NCBI GenBank assembly: GCA_037074705.1
Contig: CM073590.1
Span: 120,829,600 to 120,893,599, forward strand
DNA length: 64,000 nucleotides
From: Zhengitettix transpicula
Lineage: Eukaryota; Arthropoda; Insecta; Orthoptera; Tetrigidae
Direction: 5' to 3'
The translations under genes were made by a program, and so were the position numbers. Below are positions 1-12,500 of this stretch, in pieces. Each line of letters opens with the position of its first letter. The stretch's first letter is position 1. Under the pieces are notes generated by a model that made no database searches, was not told the DNA's origin, and worked only from the letters and a program-made list of their open reading frames with translations.

Positions 1-3000
1 ATAAGGGATGTTTCTCCAACTTTACGACTATGTTTTTGTTTTTGATTCTGGAAATGGCATTGAGAAAAGGCCAAGGTCGCTTGCTGCTGTATGTGCGAAG
101 TCTGTTGTTGTGTAACCAAATAAATGAAATTTCAAGCATCCTGCTTCTCTACTCAGAATCTACAGTAATTTTTTTGCTTCGAGTAGTTTTTTAGAAGTCT
201 TCATAGCGTATAATCGGCTTAATTAATATAGTTTAGTATTTAGAACTAGTGCTGACCTTTGAAAACTTTTCTCGTCAAAGTTTGAATTTTTGTATAGTGA
301 TATTCGTCTGCATACTTTAAATAATTAATGCGGTCGAAATAGACAATGAAAAATTATAATTTAATTAAACATATTTCTGAAGTAATGTTAAAATTATAAG
401 TACAATTTAATGTCTTTATTGTAAACCAGATGAGGTTATTAGGCCTGAAACGTGTTTTTAAATTAAAGTAATTTAATTATAATTTTTTAATTTTCTCTTT
501 TGGTCTGATTAATAATTTGAATGTTTTATGTTTAATTCATGGCAAAAGATTGAGTCACACGTTACCACTTTTGGAAAAAAATCTGATTTAAAGTACTTGG
601 GGGAAAAACAAAGGAACGTCTTAATTTATTAATTGTTTTCCTGTGTTTCAGAACTATTTTTAAACGAAAATATTAATGCTTGTTACAATTTCCATGCTCA
701 AGGCGTTAGATCGAACTAGTCAACATACCACACTAAATCAAATCATAGTTACACTTCTAAATTAACACATTGAAAAATATGCTCATATTTAAAACTTACT
801 ATATTATGAAATATTTATATGACCTCCAGTTTGGTATGAATAATGAAATGAAGACCATTTCTTACCTTTAGGCAACCAAATCTTTGTCATCTCAATTACT
901 TCATTGAAACATTACTTCTATTGCAATTATTGCAATTAACCAATGTGTCCAAACTCCATTCGTCAATATAAATTTCTAATTGGGTAGTACAATTGACGAA
1001 AGAATAATTGAGCGCCCCTTTCAGAATGCAACAAACAATAGATAGATTCTTATCGACTGTGAAAGAGAAAAAGATTCCCAATTCGAAAAATCACTTGCCT
1101 TTCTGGTTCTTATTTTAAATACAAATACTCTGATAATGTTTAGTATTACTTCCAAAACAAGCTACGTATATCAGAACAGCGATTTTAAAGTCTCAAACTG
1201 TATAATTTATAAAGTGCTAACATTTTAAATCCTAACCAACCCGACTGTTCCTCTGTTACTTGGTTTGAGGCAACTAGGAAACAAATACAAAATGCATGTT
1301 CGCAGGTTCAATTCTTAGCACCGAAATAATCATTTATTTCTAATGAACAGTACGTTTGTATAAAAATTGAATAGGAATAGGAATTACTTACTTCTTATAC
1401 AAAGAATAAGGATAAAAAAATTCAGATTACAAAGAAGACAGTGAAAGATTTACCTATTTTCAAAATAAAAAAAATTAAGAAATTGCGGGAGAATTAGAAA
1501 GACAATATGGAGGAGTTGCACAAAAATAGCAGAAAATAAAAGAGGGGGAATGTGTTATTTGTAAAAATTAAATTTACGGTTCAAATTTTACTTACAAAAT
1601 TTGTATAAAGAAGAATAGTGTTACACGTAAACAGAAATTGCGACATCCGAATATGATGACCCGAACAAAAAATGATTTAACTTTCACAATTTAGAGAAGT
1701 TCGTACTGGGACTACCGATGCAATTAATGATCCTGATATGGATAGATGACGTATAGCAACCAGAAATGTTTCATATGTTAATGTAAGAAAATAATCGGGA
1801 ATTTATTAATTAGGAACAACTTAGTGATCATAATGAATATTAATGAAGGCTACTACATAAATTGAAAGATATACCGACAAAATATATTTGCTCAGTTTCT
1901 ACGTAGTTATCTTCAAGCGAGAATGTTTCATAATTCCTTCAATTACTTTTCCTTGCTTCTTATTTATACACAGCCTTCTAGAAAGGTTCTATATGTTTAT
2001 TCTACTTAAATAAACTGAGACGTAAATTTCATGAGGACTGTTACCAATCAGCTTAGCGATTCTACACCAATCACGGTTATTTTGCGTGTTTCTATTATTT
2101 ACCCCAACACCTTCCCTTCCATGACGATGAGCCCCCAAAATTGGACATAAACAACGTCGGGACATTCGTTATCAGCTTAATGACTAACTAAATTCCGTAG
2201 TACTCTTCCATAGTATCTTAGTTTAATTAATTCTAAGAGCATTATTATCGAATACAAACGATTAAGTAAATAATTTAATTGAGCAATTACACTCATGCTT
2301 TCATGAATTAAGATTACTAATACGATTTCTATTACAATGTAATGTTGTTGCTACACTCTAATAGTAAGTCAATACGAAACGTTATTTTAAAATATATTCT
2401 TTTTCCGATAATTTAATAATATGTTTCAATTTAAAAATTGGTATTTTGTGACGTTAAGGTTAAATAAAATTATCAGTCAGATTTTGTACTCAACTTGCGC
2501 GAGGGACAGCCAATGCATTGTGAAATTTGGAACCTGCTAATAGAATTTTTATACATATTTGAATCGAAATTTGGCTTCGAAAATGTCATACAGAGTATAG
2601 ATTTACTTCAGGTTTCCTGTTTTTTTTATTGATGTAGTGTCCGGAGTTGAATCGAAACGTTGCACACTTTTTTTCAGTTTTTATGAGATGTAATTTTTTA
2701 ATTCAAATGTATTAAAATCAAATTATTCTGACTATTAAATAATATTGGACGGTTGCAGATAGTAGTAGATAGAAATAAAACATTTGAATAGTCTTAGATA
2801 ATTTTTTTTATTGAGTTTGAAGTATTATGACTCCATGTCATAAGTCGTTGAACAGTCCAATTAACTAACGAAATACACGATAAAACACTATAATTATTAA
2901 TGTTAATCATATCGCTGTATTATTTATGTTAATTTCGATGCTGTATTCGTCGTGCTCACGAATTTGTCAGGAATATTATCAGAGACTGTTCAAATGTTTT

Positions 3001-3466
3001 ATTCCACCATTCTATTATTTTGACTGTATTGGGCGAGTTATTTATTTTACTTTCAATTTATATCTAATTATATCTTCCATTTTAATTATTAGGTGTTTTG
3101 TAAATTTCGTTAATTATGTCTTCTTATTCGTTATGGGTCCTGAGGAAAGTTTTGTATGAAGACCATTTTTCTTATTCCTGAGGAAATATTACCGGCGGTG
3201 GTTTCCTGTTGCCTTCCGCCATTACGACAAGAGAGCGATGAACCCATTGCAGCAAACTTCCTTGAGGCAATAACGCACATCTACTAATTATATGTATAAT
3301 ATTTAAATTACTATATTTTCTTCGATAGTTTAGAGTACAGTGATCGAAGATTGTATCAACTACATTTACATATTATATTAATACAAGAATAGGCAGAAAG
3401 TTTTAATAAGCTCAAGCCGTAGAGGCCATGAATTAAATTTAATTAAAGTATCAGGATCGAAAATGT
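1..3466. other. AT-rich DNA without recognised genes
   Basis: Only short open frames with low-complexity translations. A GGTTCAATTC box near 1304 recalls a tRNA B box but lacks a cloverleaf. Nothing else is supported. Confidence 0.6.
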
Positions 3467-3539
3467 TGGCGGGACCAGTAATCGAACCTGGAATCTCCCG
3501 CTTACCGGGTGGAAGTTCTACCACCTGAGCTATCCCATG
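3467..3539 (-). pseudogene. Degenerate tRNA-like sequence (tRNA-derived SINE head or tRNA pseudogene)
   Basis: On the minus strand a 73-nt stretch folds as a cloverleaf. It has TAGCTCAGGTGG (A-box like), a TCCAC/GCGGG anticodon stem with one mismatch, loop CCGGTAA (anticodon GGT would read Thr, but U33 is C), a CCAGG/ACTGG T stem and B-box GGTTCGATTAC. The last acceptor pairs are mismatched. A functional tRNA is unlikely. Confidence 0.6.
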
Positions 3540-4206
3540 TCGACTCCAGGCCAGGTGCAAAATTCCTACATCGATTAGACCTGACGCAGGCTGACGTAAA
3601 AATTTTTTTGGAGGATGGTCCGGTCGACATTTTTCCACCCCGATCCTTTAATATAATATTAAATATATTCGTATAATTCGTTAGAGTAGTTTCCCAACCC
3701 TATATTAATTCAAAAAGTTATGTTTCTTTATGTTGTCCAATTTCCCTCTTTAGGATTAGAATATTTTCTATAAAATAATTTTTCTGGTACCTGAACATAA
3801 CGCGAAAGAATCGTGCGTACAATAATTTAATACTTGAAATTACGAATTTTTTGTTTATTTGTATCCGGGACCAAATTAACCGAAATTTTTGTACGCCACT
3901 AGACCATCAGGACATTATAAGCGATCCCATCGATTGCTCCATAATGGCTGTAATGTTGCTACTACACCTGAAAATGTGGATTGATTAGAGACAAATGATT
4001 ATTAATGTTACATCCACCCCATCAAGCGCTTTGTGGAAAAATGACGATGTCATACACTACACTCATAGGCCAATGTTGTGTTATATTATATCACGAAATT
4101 TAAACCTTCAGTAACAACGTCAAAGTGCGTTCCCTGGCTGCGAAATATTCATAATTATAGTAATTATACCTCTGGAGAATGAAGACTTTTAATAGTATGA
4201 AAGATT

Positions 4207-4471
4207 GCCAAATACATACAAAAGAAGTGATAATATAAAAACCACATAACATTTCTGGAAGCCTTGTTCCTTTCTTCAGGTGCAGAAAAAACGCATGAGC
4301 CTAGAGCGACAGAACTGCAAAATTCCGTTGACAAAACATAAAAGCTTTTGATTTTGTGCAGTTGTGTCGCTCTTGTATGTTTTAGTTTTCTTTGCTCTTG
4401 AATACAGGAAGAAGGCTTCCAGAAACTTTGCGTGTTATTTATATTAACATTTCTTTTGTATGTATTTGGTT
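4207..4471. mobile_element. Foldback (MITE-like) element, family FB1, copy A
   Basis: Two arms of about 100 bp are inverted repeats of each other, running from GCCAAATACATACAAAAGAA to its near-reverse complement. Each arm includes GCGACA-type and CTTCCAGAAA segments. Related copies lie at 20768, 21663, 28005, 48480, 50490 and 51395. No coding sequence. Confidence 0.75.
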
Positions 4472-4726
4472 ATCTTTCTTAATATTATTTTCAATCAGAG
4501 GTAAATTTTTCCATGGACGTCTACGGCTTGCCGTGAAAGACTGTTCATAGTTAATTACCTTTAAGGGGACTGTAAACATACACAACCCTCCATATATATA
4601 TAAAATAATAAAATAATATCTATAAATAATAAAAAGTACCCATTTAAACATACCTCAAAACCATTTAGTCACCCCTAACGTTATACTGGTTCGTCATGTT
4701 TTAATCAATTTTATGCATATACATAT

Positions 4727-5671
4727 TGTAATAAACGACTTGATAGCTTTAATTAATAGGAATTAAATAAAAAAGTTAATTAATATTTAAAAATTTTATT
4801 CTTGAAAGTACACATTATAAGCCCTGCTTTACACGCCCAATTCCATCAATTTAACAAACAATTATTTCAATTTTTTTTATTAATACAGCTTTATATTTTT
4901 GCAATCAACTACGTCTAATTTCTCTTTATCTCAGGGTCATCACTGGGTTTGATGGGAAGAACAAATACAATCTAATGAACTAAAATATTAACAATCCAAA
5001 CTCATTGAAGTTAACGGAATACAATATTAAGTACAAAAGTAAAAGAAAACGAATGAAAAGAAAAACGCGAACGAAATCTGACTATACCCTTTAATTATCG
5101 TTTAAAGTCATTAATAATTGTTTTGTACTCACGACAATGCTACTGGTACCAGTTCGGACTATTGTATCTTGAAGTCAACAGGTCAATAGGCCATTATACA
5201 CTTACTCTACTCATTATATTTTGAACACACGGTAGTTGCTCTGGATCTCTGCTATCCTGGAACCTGGATTAGCTCACCCTCAGCCAGTTGCCGGACGTAG
5301 GTCTTCTCAAACCCTCTCTATGCGATAATCAGTTCACTTTGTGAGGCAAAACTTCTGCTTCTAAATTGCGATGTCTCTCCGTCAAAACTGTTTACTTGCG
5401 TTTTATGTAAACTATTATATCTCGCCGTTGGACTTCCTAGATAGCCCTATTCATTTTTCTAGATCCGCAGACTTTTACTGTTTTTATTTCTCTACGTGGA
5501 CCGAACTGCTATGTCCCAGTTCTCGACGCCGACTGAGTTCTCTAAGCGCGCGGTCTCCAGTCTCCATTGTTAACAAAGAAAGACGGCTGCGATTGTCGTC
5601 TTTAAGCACCCGTACCGCCAACAATTAAATTATATTAAAAACAATTAATAGCCTGTTTAATTGGTATTACA
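4727..5671 (-). mobile_element. LTR-like element L1 (945 bp)
   Basis: Begins TGTAATAAACG and ends GTATTACA, with ATAT directly on both sides, as expected for an LTR (TG...CA) with a 4-bp target duplication. It shares with L2, L3 and L5 the block CGAAATCTGAC followed by a TTATCGTTTA-like stretch. A motif resembling GCCC...ACGCCCAATT near its left end may be the reverse complement of a tRNA primer site, which puts the element on the minus strand. No protein domain is visible inside; it is probably a solo or deleted copy. Confidence 0.6.
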
Positions 5672-6466
5672 ATATATATTTTGATTATTAACTAACTTAC
5701 GAAACCACTGCAATAGTTTGAATATTTATGGAATAGTTTGCAATATTTGCATATTTATGGAATTTTAACGCATAACGCATAACGTTGATTGCTTATAAAT
5801 AATTCACCTAAAGTGGAATTGATGCTTGGCAAATTTACAGATAATTCTCAAACAAATTAAAAACATCTGAATATTACTGTTTCTTGTCATCGTTACACAA
5901 ACAATCTCTTAAAACTAAATAAATGTTTTATGACATTAATGTCTCTGGAGACTTTTTCAATAGAAATTAGAAAAGGAAAACGAACAAGCTGAATCTGAGA
6001 AATGTAATTTAGATGAGAACCTCAAACAACATTATCTCAAAAATCTTCGAGCTATAAATTAATTAAATCACAATAGAAATATGTTCAGCATTTTTATTAA
6101 CACACTAACGTTTTGACAAATAAAATTACAGGTTAGAATTAATAAAGTCCATCGCGAGAAACTTAGCTTACAGTAGGGCGCTTCATATTTGGCCACATAA
6201 GATATGGGTCATCTATAATTTACACGTCGCCACTATTTGGGAAATCGTAGGGGCTTATTATCTCGGTACGCAGACCATTTTACCTAGAATCACGGTAATA
6301 TTCCATTCTGAAATATGATCTTGACACACATGACGCAGAGCTTCTGCAGAAACAGACGAACCGCCACCATCCTATCAATGCTGAACTTGGCCCACTTCTG
6401 ATCCGACAATGAAAATGTACGACCTCAGAAGGGTACAAGAGCTGGATTTCAGGAACGACGTGACAG
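5672..6466. other. Upstream flank of gene 1
   Basis: AT-rich until about 6170, then more balanced toward the gene. No coding. The promoter probably lies in the last 300 bases. Confidence 0.5.
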
Positions 6467-6473
6467 TATAAAT
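6467..6473 (+). promoter_or_regulatory. TATA-like box before gene 1
   Basis: TATAAAT lies 37 bases before the chosen start codon. If it directs transcription about 30 bases downstream, the 5' leader would be very short and would exclude most of the out-of-frame ATG at 6499. AT-rich DNA gives many chance matches, so this is tentative. Confidence 0.35.
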
Positions 6474-6509
6474 GGAATATACGAGAGAAGAGGTGCTTAT
6501 GGAGAAGCT

Positions 6510-6581
6510 ATGGCGACCGTACTCGTCGGATCTGCAGTCCTGTGCGCTCTCATCCTCGCCATTCTGCCAACCAATAATCAG
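6510..6581 (+). CDS. Gene 1 exon 1: start codon and signal peptide
   Basis: Encodes residues 1-24, beginning [17 protein letters not shown], a typical hydrophobic signal core. It ends at CAG followed by donor GTAATA, phase 0. This ATG has G at -3 and G at +4. An ATG 11 bases upstream is in another frame, has weaker context and opens an unrelated short frame, so I chose the downstream one. The first exon of gene 2 is also exactly 72 nt and phase 0. Confidence 0.85.
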
Positions 6582-9500
6582 GTAATATCAGATTTCACTA
6601 ACCAGTGATTTCTCATGAAATTAATTATCACTCATAATTATTGGAATCATTCTCATAGTAAAAATATTAACAACTTTGTCGTTTGAATCTTAAATACAGC
6701 CACATACACTCATAACGATATTATTTTCAATTTTCAGCATCCTGTTCTGCCATTATTACATATTATTGGGAAATGCGTTAATATAAGTAAACATATTTCT
6801 TGTAAGCCACACCAACAGCAACACGAGAACGATTCTTGCCATGTCAATAAATTTTTAAAATAGCTTAAAATTTATCTTTTTTTTCAGGGGAAACATAAAC
6901 TGTTTCCTTACATACCGCAACGTTCTCGTTTTTAATTTCGTTAGTAAATGTGTTCATTACCGAAGAATAATAAATTAATAATATTACCCGACTTAGGTAC
7001 AAACTCGAGGCGTTGAATTGAGCCCATTGCTGCCCAGTTTTGGTGAAATTAAATTTCCTAACCGCTGTTAAATTTCGAACTCCTCCAATAAATTGTTTGA
7101 TATAACTGAATAAGATTCGCGTATGATTCACCGTTATACTTCCATAAATCAATTCCTTTGGAGGTGCCGTTAATGTTTTGTTATTAAATTGCATAAAGGA
7201 ACACCTCATATTTCGAACGAAACTGACAATAATGAAAGAGAACTACAGAACAGTTTGGTAACTCGCCTGTTTTTGTAGTTTACCTCTCACTAACCCTTCA
7301 ATTTCGTAACTATATACTGAACATATGTTGAACATATTTAGAAGCACTTATAATTTCATAGCTTATAGTCATATGTAATTTAATTGGCATGCTTTCTTTT
7401 CTGCTTTTGTGTCTTATATAGTCGTTGTTTTTATAAGTATGTACGTAAAGTTATATTTTTCAAAACGTTACAGAAAAGGAATTTCTGTTAATCATAATGA
7501 ATAAACTAATTTAATCAGTTTTATTATTATAATAAAAATTATAAATAGCACTTGTGAACAATGTTTTCAGTTTTCTTGTTTTATTTGACAATTTAGATTA
7601 TTATAAACGATTCTATTTCAGTGCCATGTAAGTGTAAAACACATAATGACACATTATCCCTAGTGTATTTCCCATTTCCGTCTTGATAGCTCAACTCCTG
7701 CTTACACAGAAGAAATCGTGGTTCTTCCGGCCATACTTCCCTCTTATCGCTTCAAGACAGAAACTTTTGTTCCCACAACTCCTACTCACACCGTCTAAAG
7801 CTTGTTACAGATATCTGACACTTCCTTCCTTTTCTTTTCTCTTCCTCTCTCTTCCTCTCTCTCTTCCTCTCTCTCTCTCTGTCTCTCTCTCTCTCTCTCT
7901 TGTGTTTCTTTCATCAGCAACTTGAAATGAAAGAACCTTTATTTTGATAAATCTTGAGGCATTCTGCCGATTTACTCGAGTATTACTAATTCAGAAACGA
8001 ACGGAGAAAGATACTCACTTGTAGAAATAATCTGGCTTACAGAACCTTATTAACTCAACGATAACAACTCTAGAGGATTTGATTTTCGATTTAATAGGGA
8101 TGCAGCCTTCGTTCACGGATTCGTTAGTAGGCGTCAACTGTAGGAGTTATTCATAATAATATCTTCAACTCAGAGCAGTGCCTTCTAGGAACATTTACGA
8201 ATCATTATAATGTAAACCTATATTAATTTATCTATTAAATTGCCACACTGCCACGTCCGTGATCTACACTTTTGTGGAATTTCAATAGACTCATTCCTCA
8301 TTTTATAATTAGACCAAAAAATAAATCATTAAAAATAAACATATTGTTATCAGTTACTATTAATAAAAATATATTATTTTTGTGGAAGTATTCTCGAGTT
8401 TCTTAGGAATATATCGACGGTGTTGGTCGTTGGAACGTTATGTGTTTACAACGCCATCCGGCTGCAAACCTAAGAATCAGAGCTTCTTTTTTTATTTATT
8501 AAAATTAACTTTTAGTCCGGAGACTTTACAGTTGTGATAATAATATAATAACAATATTTACAATTGTAAGAATTAAACAAATAAAACATAAGGTATTTAC
8601 AAGTTTTAAATATTTCACATGTAAACTTGTGGTCTTGAACGTGACCCTTGTTGTCATTCCAAGTTAGAGACTAGAGAAACTGATTAACTTGTTTACCACA
8701 TATTAAGATATTAACCGACATGATGTGAGCGATCGATCTGGTCATTGGGAAACTTCATGTTTGAAAAGCGTTAAGGAGGTTATGGGGGAAGATGGAAAGA
8801 TTGGATATTTAGGGAGTATGTAGTGCCACTTGGTAGGAGTGGGCTAGAGTTAGGTAATTCCGGAGTGATTTAGGGGGAGGATGATGTCAATTGGAAATTT
8901 ACGTTTTAGTATGCGATTTTCTGAAGGAGGGGATAGGTTACTGTAGAATAGCTCAATGGTGGGATTTGGATGGTTGATGGAGATATTTATTAGGGACTTG
9001 GTAGATTTATGAATTATGGCAGGAATAGGGGAATTTCAAGGTCTTTGTTGACAACTGAGTTGATCCTCTCCAGATCCGCTACATACTCCACGCAAAATTT
9101 TCTTTATAGGAATTACATTAATTTTTTTGTTTCATATATAAGTACGCATAGAAACATGTTTATTTACTAATACTTTATTTATTAAAAACATACAACCTAA
9201 AATTTTACAAGCAAACAATTTAAAAGTAGAATACAATTTAAATTTTAAATAATTAACAAATATTATATATTATTCGTTGACGTCAATAAATATAATTGGT
9301 GACAACAAATCGTCCTTCATTGACTGCATATTATTACTTTAAATTAATCTTAATCCGGAAAATAGGCGCTGAACATATGTTTAAGAAGTTGGCACGCTTA
9401 AAGAGACTCTGCATACTTTTCCGGATAATGATCAATAGCTACGACTTAATTACCTTTAAACGCACCACATTCTCTATTGCATTGTGCAGTCTTCCTCAAT

Positions 9501-12500
9501 ATGTTTGTCTATTACGTAGTATAGTGGAAATTCGAAGTTTATTTCCTATTCTATACAATACTTTTTCAATCTTATTTAGGGTAACAGGTGACATGAGGGT
9601 AATCCACGTTGGGCAACTTTAATAGCATAGGAAGGGATTTGAAAGGGGGGATGCGGTAGGGTAGAGGAAGGTATCCAAAGGTTAACTAGGACCCCCGGGC
9701 TATAGTTTAAGGATCCTACCCGGCATTCGCCTAAAAGTAATGCAGGGAAAACCCTAGAAAAACCTGCATCAGGTAGATCGGGCATTGGGTACTTGTGCCA
9801 CGCCCTTACGATAGCGGTAGAAGAGTTTGCTGTGGGGTCGCAGCATTCCCTTCGTACCTCGACCAGTTCAGGAGGCAGCTGGCCGACTGTTCCAATGGGA
9901 ACAGGGAACAACTCTTACCGTATGCCCAAGGTCTGTGACCCCGGAACATGCACCTCTCGAAACAGGCCGAGGTGCCTCGGCTTATTACTGGTTGACTGTG
10001 AGAGTTAAACATTTGCTGTATCTTAAGCAAAATCAATTGGTAGTCGCCCGTAGATTCGCCAAGTTTATTTTCAGCACCTGACTTGTTCGTTGCTTTATCT
10101 ACACAAATCGTTAGTATCTTTATTCTAACGATTTAAGATATTTTATTTTTCAACATATGTAGTTATGTTTACCTTCACTATCGACAATATCCTTTTTTTT
10201 TTAATTTCAGATTGTTCCCAAATTGTATATTGATGATAAGAAAAATTCTATTTTTGTGGGTTGCAGAATCTAGCTACAAATAGCGTAATTGATCTTTAAA
10301 GCTTGTCTTAGATTGAAGCGAGCAGACTTTTCTGTGCTTATTACTAAATGACGAACAGCAATCTTCTGAGATATTTCTCCAGAAGTCCTTTGTTATTTAA
10401 TGTGAACGTAGTGAGTGGAGTCACACTCATACAAACCATCACAAGTCCCTTGGGGAAATTGTTATTAACCATAGTGATTTTAATCTTCTATTATGTAAAA
10501 TAATATATCGCATTATGTAAAATTAATACATCGGAGTAGTACAAATTTCGAGACTCTGGCACCGCTTCCGCTCCGAGTAAAAATCCGTTGCTACACCTGT
10601 TCCATGTTCCAGCTCCAGTTCCGCTCCAAAGCCTTGCTAAGAATATTTCCAACAGGAATTTCACCGGAAAACTTACGATACTTACTATTGTTTCTAATTT
10701 TAATAAAACTGATGAAATTATTTTGTTATTTATTTCTGCCTATTTTGTACTACACCATATTGTAGGAAGCTTTCAACACACTGTAAATTTCAACTTCTTA
10801 GTACAGAAACACGATTTAATTCTTCTGAGTCTAGTATTTCTATAGGAAGAGTTTCAAAATGATATAGGGCACCGTAACCTTTTTGTAGTTTAATATAAGG
10901 AATGTTTAACAATAAATTGTGTTCCAGAGAGACTGTTCTATGGAAATTTACTTACTTTTACATTAATAAAATAGTTACACAAAATTTTACAACTTAAAAA
11001 ATTTAATTAAATGGACATAATATAATATTCAGTCTAATCACCACTTTTAATGCTTATTTTTTTACGAAAGGGAGGAAGGTTTAAAAAATTTTATTTGTAA
11101 TTATTTTAGACTTTTTGTGAACAGCGTTTTCGAAATATTCCCCCTTTAATAGAATCATTGTAATTAAATTTAATTGGTAGGGAACATTGACATAGTGGTT
11201 CTATTTGTGATGTAACTTTACTTGCATATGAAAACGGTAATATGTGATTGTTAACATTGAATTATAATTTAAATATTTATTTGTTAAATGCCCATTAATT
11301 TATATTAATTTATTTACATATTAAAATTAATAATATCCGATTACTTACAGGTATTAGGAAATTTTGCAGTTGGAAATACAAAATTGGAAACAACTGATGC
11401 CTGTTCCTGCGGTGAGTCCGTTTGACTATATTAAGAACACGCAAAATTAATCAAAATATCCAGATGTACCATTTAGTTAAGTTTGATTTTTATAATACTG
11501 TGTCCACTGAGATAGATGGAGTCAAGTTTGGCGGCAACAGAAATACTTTTATTCTTCTTCGTAATACTTATTAATTATTCATCTTCATAAATAAAAACTA
11601 TTTCGCGGGTAAATATCGCCATTCAGCTCCAATTTTCACAATCTTATAGTACATCTATTTCTATGACTATTTTCTTTAATTTATCTTTACAAAATGGTGA
11701 ATAAACCTTTTTAAGCCTAATTATGGCAATTACTTTCAAAAAAGTATTAAAATATAATCTAGTATATGATTTTAGTGGTAATAAAAGGAAAATGAGCAAA
11801 AAATTAACAAATTATTTTCCGCAGCATATGGCACGAAAATATAATTTTTAGGTCTGAACCTTAAATATGTTTTAGCAAATGACAATAAACGCGATAACTA
11901 TTTTTAGAATAGACAGGGACGAGCGAGTTTTTAAAATAACTTGGATCTAATTCGGAGAATGTGTCTAGTTACTAGTTAAGAGTTGGTGGAGAGCAAAAAG
12001 AGTGACTGAATCAAGAACTATTAGCCACTGAGTTGTTTAATAAGTCGGTGGAGACGAAGAAGCGAGACAATAATTAATATGTGCTAATGATAAAAATATA
12101 TCTAAATTTTATAAATGATAAATAAATAAATAAACGGCATTGAGTCTGAAATTTGTTTATTAACAAAAAATTAAATATCCCGACCTTTCGTTTTTGTTTT
12201 AGGATCTCTTCAGGTTTTGTGTTCAATTTAGACATTAATAACAAAAGTACATAGTTATATTAACAATAATTATAAAATATTTTAATTTTAGATACAATTT
12301 CATATAATTTCTAAACTGTAAACTAAACCCGAAGAGATCCTAAAACAAAAACGAAAGTTCGGGATATTTAATTTTTTGTTAATGAACTTAGGTTTTTAGT
12401 AATTAAGTTATTTGGAGATTAGCAACTTGGAAGTCATATGAGTTCGAAATTTATTGTCAATGTAGGAGGTGTAAGCGCGTCATCGATGCAAATAGTGATA

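Noticed and set aside
1290..1330. GGTTCAATTC box resembling a tRNA B box
   Set aside because: No A box at the right distance and no cloverleaf could be drawn.
6499..6584. ATG at 6499 as the start of gene 1
   Set aside because: Its frame gives no signal peptide and hits a stop at the donor site; the ATG at 6510 yields a signal peptide in phase with exon 2.
7683..7925. 80-codon Leu/Ser/Pro frame
   Set aside because: Encoded by the CT simple repeat inside intron 1 of gene 1.
9576..10081. Four overlapping open frames of 71-111 codons on both strands
   Set aside because: They lie in SINE family S copy 1 and its edge; the same frames recur, broken, in other copies, so they come from the repeat's GC-richer composition.
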